Part shown: positions 6,416-8,762 of the stretch, one piece after another
Numbering within the stretch: position 1 is the stretch's first letter
Layout: the number at the start of each line of letters is the position of its first letter
Assembly: GCA_937871605.1 (NCBI GenBank)
Contig: CALMRM010000096.1
Location: 1-8,762, forward strand
Direction of reading: 5' to 3'
DNA from: an uncultured Terriglobus sp.
GTDB taxonomy: Bacteria > Acidobacteriota > Terriglobia > Terriglobales > Acidobacteriaceae
DNA length: 8,762 nt
The notes under the pieces: model-generated
What the model was told of the DNA's origin: nothing
What the model saw: only the letters and a program-made list of their open reading frames with translations
Database searches by the model: none
Program-made: the position numbers and the translations under genes

Positions 6416-7894
6416 CTAAGCGAGAACCGCAGCGGGCAGGATTTCTTCTACATCCACCCACTGCGTGGGGTACTTGCCCGTGTAGCAAGCGGTGCAGTAA
6501 CCCACCGGCTTTGCGTCGTCCACGGTACAGCTGTGCACAACGCCTTCTAAGGATAAGTAGGCTAACGAATCGGCCTCAATGAACTGCCGAATCTCTTCGA
6601 CGGAGTTATTGGCGGCGATCAAGTCCTTTGTGCTGGGGGTGTCCACGCCATAAAAACAGGGTGAGATGGTGGGTGGGCAGCTGATGCGCATGTGCACCTC
6701 TGCCGCGCCCGCCGCGCGCACCATGCGGACGATCTTGCGCGATGTGGTGCCGCGAATGATGCTGTCATCAATCAGGATGACGCGCTTGCCTTCCAGCAGC
6801 GCACGCACCGGGTTCAGCTTCATGCGGACGCCGAAGTCGCGCACACGCTGCTCCGGCTGGATAAAGGTGCGGCCCACGTAGTGGTTGCGGATGAGGCCGA
6901 AATTGAACGGAATGCCGCTCTCGCTGGCATAGCCGATGGCTGCGGTCACGCCACTATCCGGCACCGGCACGATCACGTCGGCGGGCACGGCGGACTCACG
7001 CGCAAGCTGGCGACCCATCTCGTCCCGGCTCTTCTGCACCCAGCGGCCAAAGATGCGCGAGTCAGGCCGCGCAAAATACACATGCTCGAAAATGCAGCTG
7101 GACTCTTGCACGTCCTTGTTAAAGTAGCGCGAGGTGACGCCGTCCTCGCTCACCATGACAAGTTCACCGGGCTCCACATCGCGCTCATACTTGGCGTGCA
7201 GGAGATCGAACGCGCACGTTTCGCTCGCGAAAACAAAGGTGTCCGGAGCACCCTCCAAACCGGCAATGCGGCCCATCGAGAGCGGCCGGAAACCATGCGG
7301 ATCGCGCGCGGCGAAGATGCGGTTGCGCGTCATCATGACGATGGAGAACGCGCCGTCCACCTGGCCCAGCGAATCGGCGATGCAGTCCACCAGCGTGCTG
7401 TGCTTGGAGTGCGCGATGAGCTGCACGATGATCTCGGAGTCGCTGGTCGTCTGGAAGATGGCACCATCACGCTCCAGCCGCTCGCGCGCCGTCCCCAGGT
7501 TCACCAGATTGCCGTTGTGCGCAATGGCGATCAGGCCCTTGGTCGATTCGACCTTGATCGGCTGCGCGTTCAACAGGGCACTGTCGCCGGTGGTGGAATA
7601 GCGCGTGTGCCCGATGGCAAGTTGGCCGGGCAGCTGCGCCAGCACTGGGTCCGTGAAAATTTCGCTGACCAGACCCATGCCCTTCAGGTCATGGATTTCC
7701 TCACCATCCGCAGTGGCAATGCCGCCACTCTCCTGCCCGCGATGCTGCAAGGAGTACAACCCCCAGTACGTCAGCCGCGCGGCATCCGGGTGGTTGTAGA
7801 TGGCCATGACACCACACTCTTCGCGCAGCTTGTCCAGGTGGTCGTCGGCTTCGTGCGTATCAGACATCGCCTGTGACTCTAGCGTTTCGCTCAC
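6416..7894 (-). CDS. purF: Amidophosphoribosyltransferase (PurF), first committed enzyme of purine synthesis
   Basis: Makes 5-phosphoribosylamine from PRPP and glutamine in the cytoplasm. Numbered from the GTG at 7894 it has 492 residues. The N-terminal Ntn glutaminase begins at Cys27 (REECGVMAIYNH), so a 26-residue propeptide must be removed. LYSLQHRGQESGGIA, GHTRYSTTG and AHNGNLVN follow as in the family. The phosphoribosyltransferase domain has PVPDSGVTAAIGYA at about 311-324 and the PRPP motif VILIDDSIIRGTTSRK at 372-387. Cys267, Cys406, Cys467 and Cys470 fit the four [4Fe-4S] ligands of the oxygen-sensitive Bacillus subtilis type, which also carries a propeptide. The GTG start overlaps the MNT stop by 4 bp (GTGA). 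An ATG at 7867 would give a 17-residue propeptide and leave a 23-bp gap; both are possible. No other pur gene is present in the window. Confidence 0.97.
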   Translation of the reverse strand: MSETLESQAMSDTHEADDHLDKLREECGVMAIYNHPDAARLTYWGLYSLQHRGQESGGIATADGEEIHDLKGMGLVSEIFTDPVLAQLPGQLAIGHTRYSTTGDSALLNAQPIKVESTKGLIAIAHNGNLVNLGTARERLERDGAIFQTTSDSEIIVQLIAHSKHSTLVDCIADSLGQVDGAFSIVMMTRNRIFAARDPHGFRPLSMGRIAGLEGAPDTFVFASETCAFDLLHAKYERDVEPGELVMVSEDGVTSRYFNKDVQESSCIFEHVYFARPDSRIFGRWVQKSRDEMGRQLARESAVPADVIVPVPDSGVTAAIGYASESGIPFNFGLIRNHYVGRTFIQPEQRVRDFGVRMKLNPVRALLEGKRVILIDDSIIRGTTSRKIVRMVRAAGAAEVHMRISCPPTISPCFYGVDTPSTKDLIAANNSVEEIRQFIEADSLAYLSLEGVVHSCTVDDAKPVGYCTACYTGKYPTQWVDVEEILPAAVLA

Positions 7895-8220
7895 GCGCTC
7901 TTCTCTTCCGGCAGGTAAACAGGCACGAAGTCATTGACGATGCGCTCTCGAAAACCTTGATCGACACTGTGCAAGTCCACAACGTCGACCATGATGCGAA
8001 GGTCCGACTCAGCGAAGTTCTCCTTCAGGTCATAACTCAGGCCCAGCGGTAGAGGTGTATTCCCGCCTACCGCAAGGTCAAGGTCGGAAAGACGTCGTGA
8101 GCGCCCGCGTGTACGAGACCCAAACGCAAATACCGGACGGTCGGGAATATGCTGCCGGATCACCTCACGGACTAGACTGAGGTCCTGTGGAGCGAGTACC
8201 AAGGTTCGTTCATTCGCCAT
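7891..8220 (-). CDS. Minimal nucleotidyltransferase (MNT domain, MntA/HI0073-like), likely antitoxin
   Basis: A 109-residue single-domain nucleotidyltransferase of the polymerase-beta fold. The full signature GS-x10-DxD is present: Gly34-Ser35, then Asp46 and Asp48 (LSDLDLAV), with a third likely carboxylate at Asp79 (LRIMVDVVDL). In characterised type VII systems such proteins transfer AMP from ATP to a tyrosine of the HEPN toxin and so silence it; whether this protein does so is inference. It starts at the ATG at 8220, inside the end of the HEPN gene (11-bp overlap), with a good AGGAGA about 10 nt upstream (8236-8231). Its stop overlaps the purF start by 4 bp. The HEPN-then-MNT order, size and overlap match known two-gene modules. 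It could instead be an orphan nucleotidyltransferase with a substrate-binding partner, the older description of HI0073/HI0074. Confidence 0.88.
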   Translation of the reverse strand: MANERTLVLAPQDLSLVREVIRQHIPDRPVFAFGSRTRGRSRRLSDLDLAVGGNTPLPLGLSYDLKENFAESDLRIMVDVVDLHSVDQGFRERIVNDFVPVYLPEEKSA

Positions 8221-8644
8221 CTTCCCGGACTCTCCTCTCGATCTCGTTCAACATGGCTCCCACCTCTACGATAAAGGCATTCAGCTGAGCTTCAGCGGCG
8301 AGTGCCATCACCTCACCATAGGTGTGCACCGTTCGGCCTCGTAACTCACGAAACTTCTTCCACTCCGGCCAGCCTGACTTCAGTACACCCGCACGCTCGC
8401 CGAGGCGAACGATGTTTGCGTATGGTCCTTCTTCAACCTTTGCAAGCTGAACGCTTGTTCGCTCCAAATAAGAGGTCAGGGTGTTGACGGCCATCTCCCA
8501 TGTGAGTTCGAAGGTCTTGATAACGGCGTATCTTGCCGCCTTGTCATCGGGCTCTGCTACTGCGCGCTGCCGCATCTCGAGCAGGTCTCGATAGCAGCAC
8601 TGCAGGCCATAGAGGTCCTTTTCGAAAGAAATACCGCCGTTCAT
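8210..8644 (-). CDS. HEPN-family nucleotidyltransferase partner (HI0074-like), possible RNase toxin
   Basis: A 144-residue mostly helical protein of the nucleotidyltransferase substrate-binding family, a branch of the HEPN superfamily. Family marks include FEKDLYGLQCCYRDLLEMR near the start, KTFELTWEMAVNTLTSYL at 43-60 and GWPEWKKFRELRGRTVHTYGE at 91-111. The last contains the HEPN motif R-x4-H-x-Y: Arg102, His107 and Tyr109. In HepT-type toxins the Arg/His pair is the RNase centre and the Tyr is the residue modified by MntA. The usual Asn after the Arg is Gly103 here. I chose the ATG at 8644 because GGAG (8653-8650) lies 5 nt upstream and the next 19 upstream codons look non-coding. It is the first complete gene of the likely HEPN-MNT-purF-MFS unit. 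Whether it is a real toxin or only a binding partner cannot be settled from sequence. Confidence 0.86.
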   Translation of the reverse strand: MNGGISFEKDLYGLQCCYRDLLEMRQRAVAEPDDKAARYAVIKTFELTWEMAVNTLTSYLERTSVQLAKVEEGPYANIVRLGERAGVLKSGWPEWKKFRELRGRTVHTYGEVMALAAEAQLNAFIVEVGAMLNEIERRVREDGE

Positions 8645-8681
8645 CGGCACTCCGGTGCATGCATCGCTCGGCGTCCTATTG

Positions 8682-8762
8682 TCACGCGAGCACCACCTCA
8701 TTTTCTAATTCTTGGTTTAATGTTTGGCAGAAGGCTGTCTGAGCTTCTCTCAACTCAAGAAC
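8682..8762 (-). CDS. Possible C-terminal end of an upstream gene, cut by the window edge
   Basis: One minus-strand frame is open from the window edge for 26 codons and ends at TGA (8684-8682); the other two minus-strand frames close within the first 13 nt. The peptide, LREAQTAFCQTLNQELENEV in its middle, is Glu/Gln/Leu-rich and looks like a plausible helical protein tail. Its end would lie 37 bp before the HEPN start. Against it: the frame is short, and the last 60 bases are only about 38% G+C, so an AT-rich promoter region is equally likely. No function can be given. Confidence 0.25.
   Translation of the reverse strand, partial: VLELREAQTAFCQTLNQELENEVVLA

Noticed and set aside
5225..6550. 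441-codon open frame on the plus strand opposite the MFS gene
   Set aside because: The translation is full of His, Gln, Arg and Gly, the antisense image of a hydrophobic transporter, and it runs past the gene boundary into purF.
6692..7876. 394-codon open frame on the plus strand opposite purF
   Set aside because: It mirrors a certain PurF gene; the translation is His/Arg/Asp/Ala-rich with no family motif, as expected for antisense frames in GC-rich DNA.

Overview
The window is a compact, fairly GC-rich stretch of bacterial chromosome (about 60% G+C in lines I counted by eye). I read seven complete protein genes of ordinary size, one very small basic protein gene, and the possible tail of another gene at the right edge. 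The style of the proteins suggests an acidobacterium (Terriglobales/Acidobacteriaceae-like): a long PcrA/UvrD helicase with an acidic insert, a tiny Lys/Arg-rich orphan protein, a [4Fe-4S]-type PurF and an OatA-like acyltransferase. This placement is inference from overall impression; there is no rRNA or other marker to fix it.

Layout. Positions 23-52: a hairpin terminator. Positions 71-223 (-): a 50-residue, strongly basic protein. Positions 275-3346 (-): PcrA/UvrD superfamily 1 DNA helicase. Positions 3408-4514 (+): a membrane acyltransferase (acyltransferase 3 family), the only plus-strand gene, divergent from the helicase across about 61 bp. Positions 4518-5204 (-): a secreted RNase T2, convergent with the acyltransferase and only 3 bp from it. 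Positions 5261-6412 (-): an AraJ/YdhP-like MFS exporter. Positions 6416-7894 (-): PurF, the first enzyme of de novo purine synthesis. Positions 7891-8220 and 8210-8644 (-): a minimal nucleotidyltransferase (MNT) and its HEPN-type partner, a two-gene cassette of the HI0073/HI0074 kind, related to the HepT/MntA type VII toxin-antitoxin systems. Positions 8682-8762 (-): an open frame running off the window, possibly the C-terminus of an upstream gene.

How the genes fit together. The minus-strand genes from 8644 down to 5261 look like one transcription unit: HEPN and MNT overlap by 11 bp, MNT and PurF by 4 bp (a GTGA stop/start), and PurF and the MFS gene are 3 bp apart. RNase T2 follows after 56 bp and may belong to the same unit. 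The helicase and the small basic protein form a second minus-strand unit ending at the hairpin at 23-52. The most interesting points are the HEPN/MNT cassette joined directly to purF, and the roughly 195-residue acidic insert with repeated Phe-Asp-Phe motifs inside the helicase. I found no CRISPR array, insertion sequence, tRNA or rRNA, and I do not see a clearly unprecedented system; the best candidate is the regulatory link implied by the HEPN-MNT-purF arrangement.
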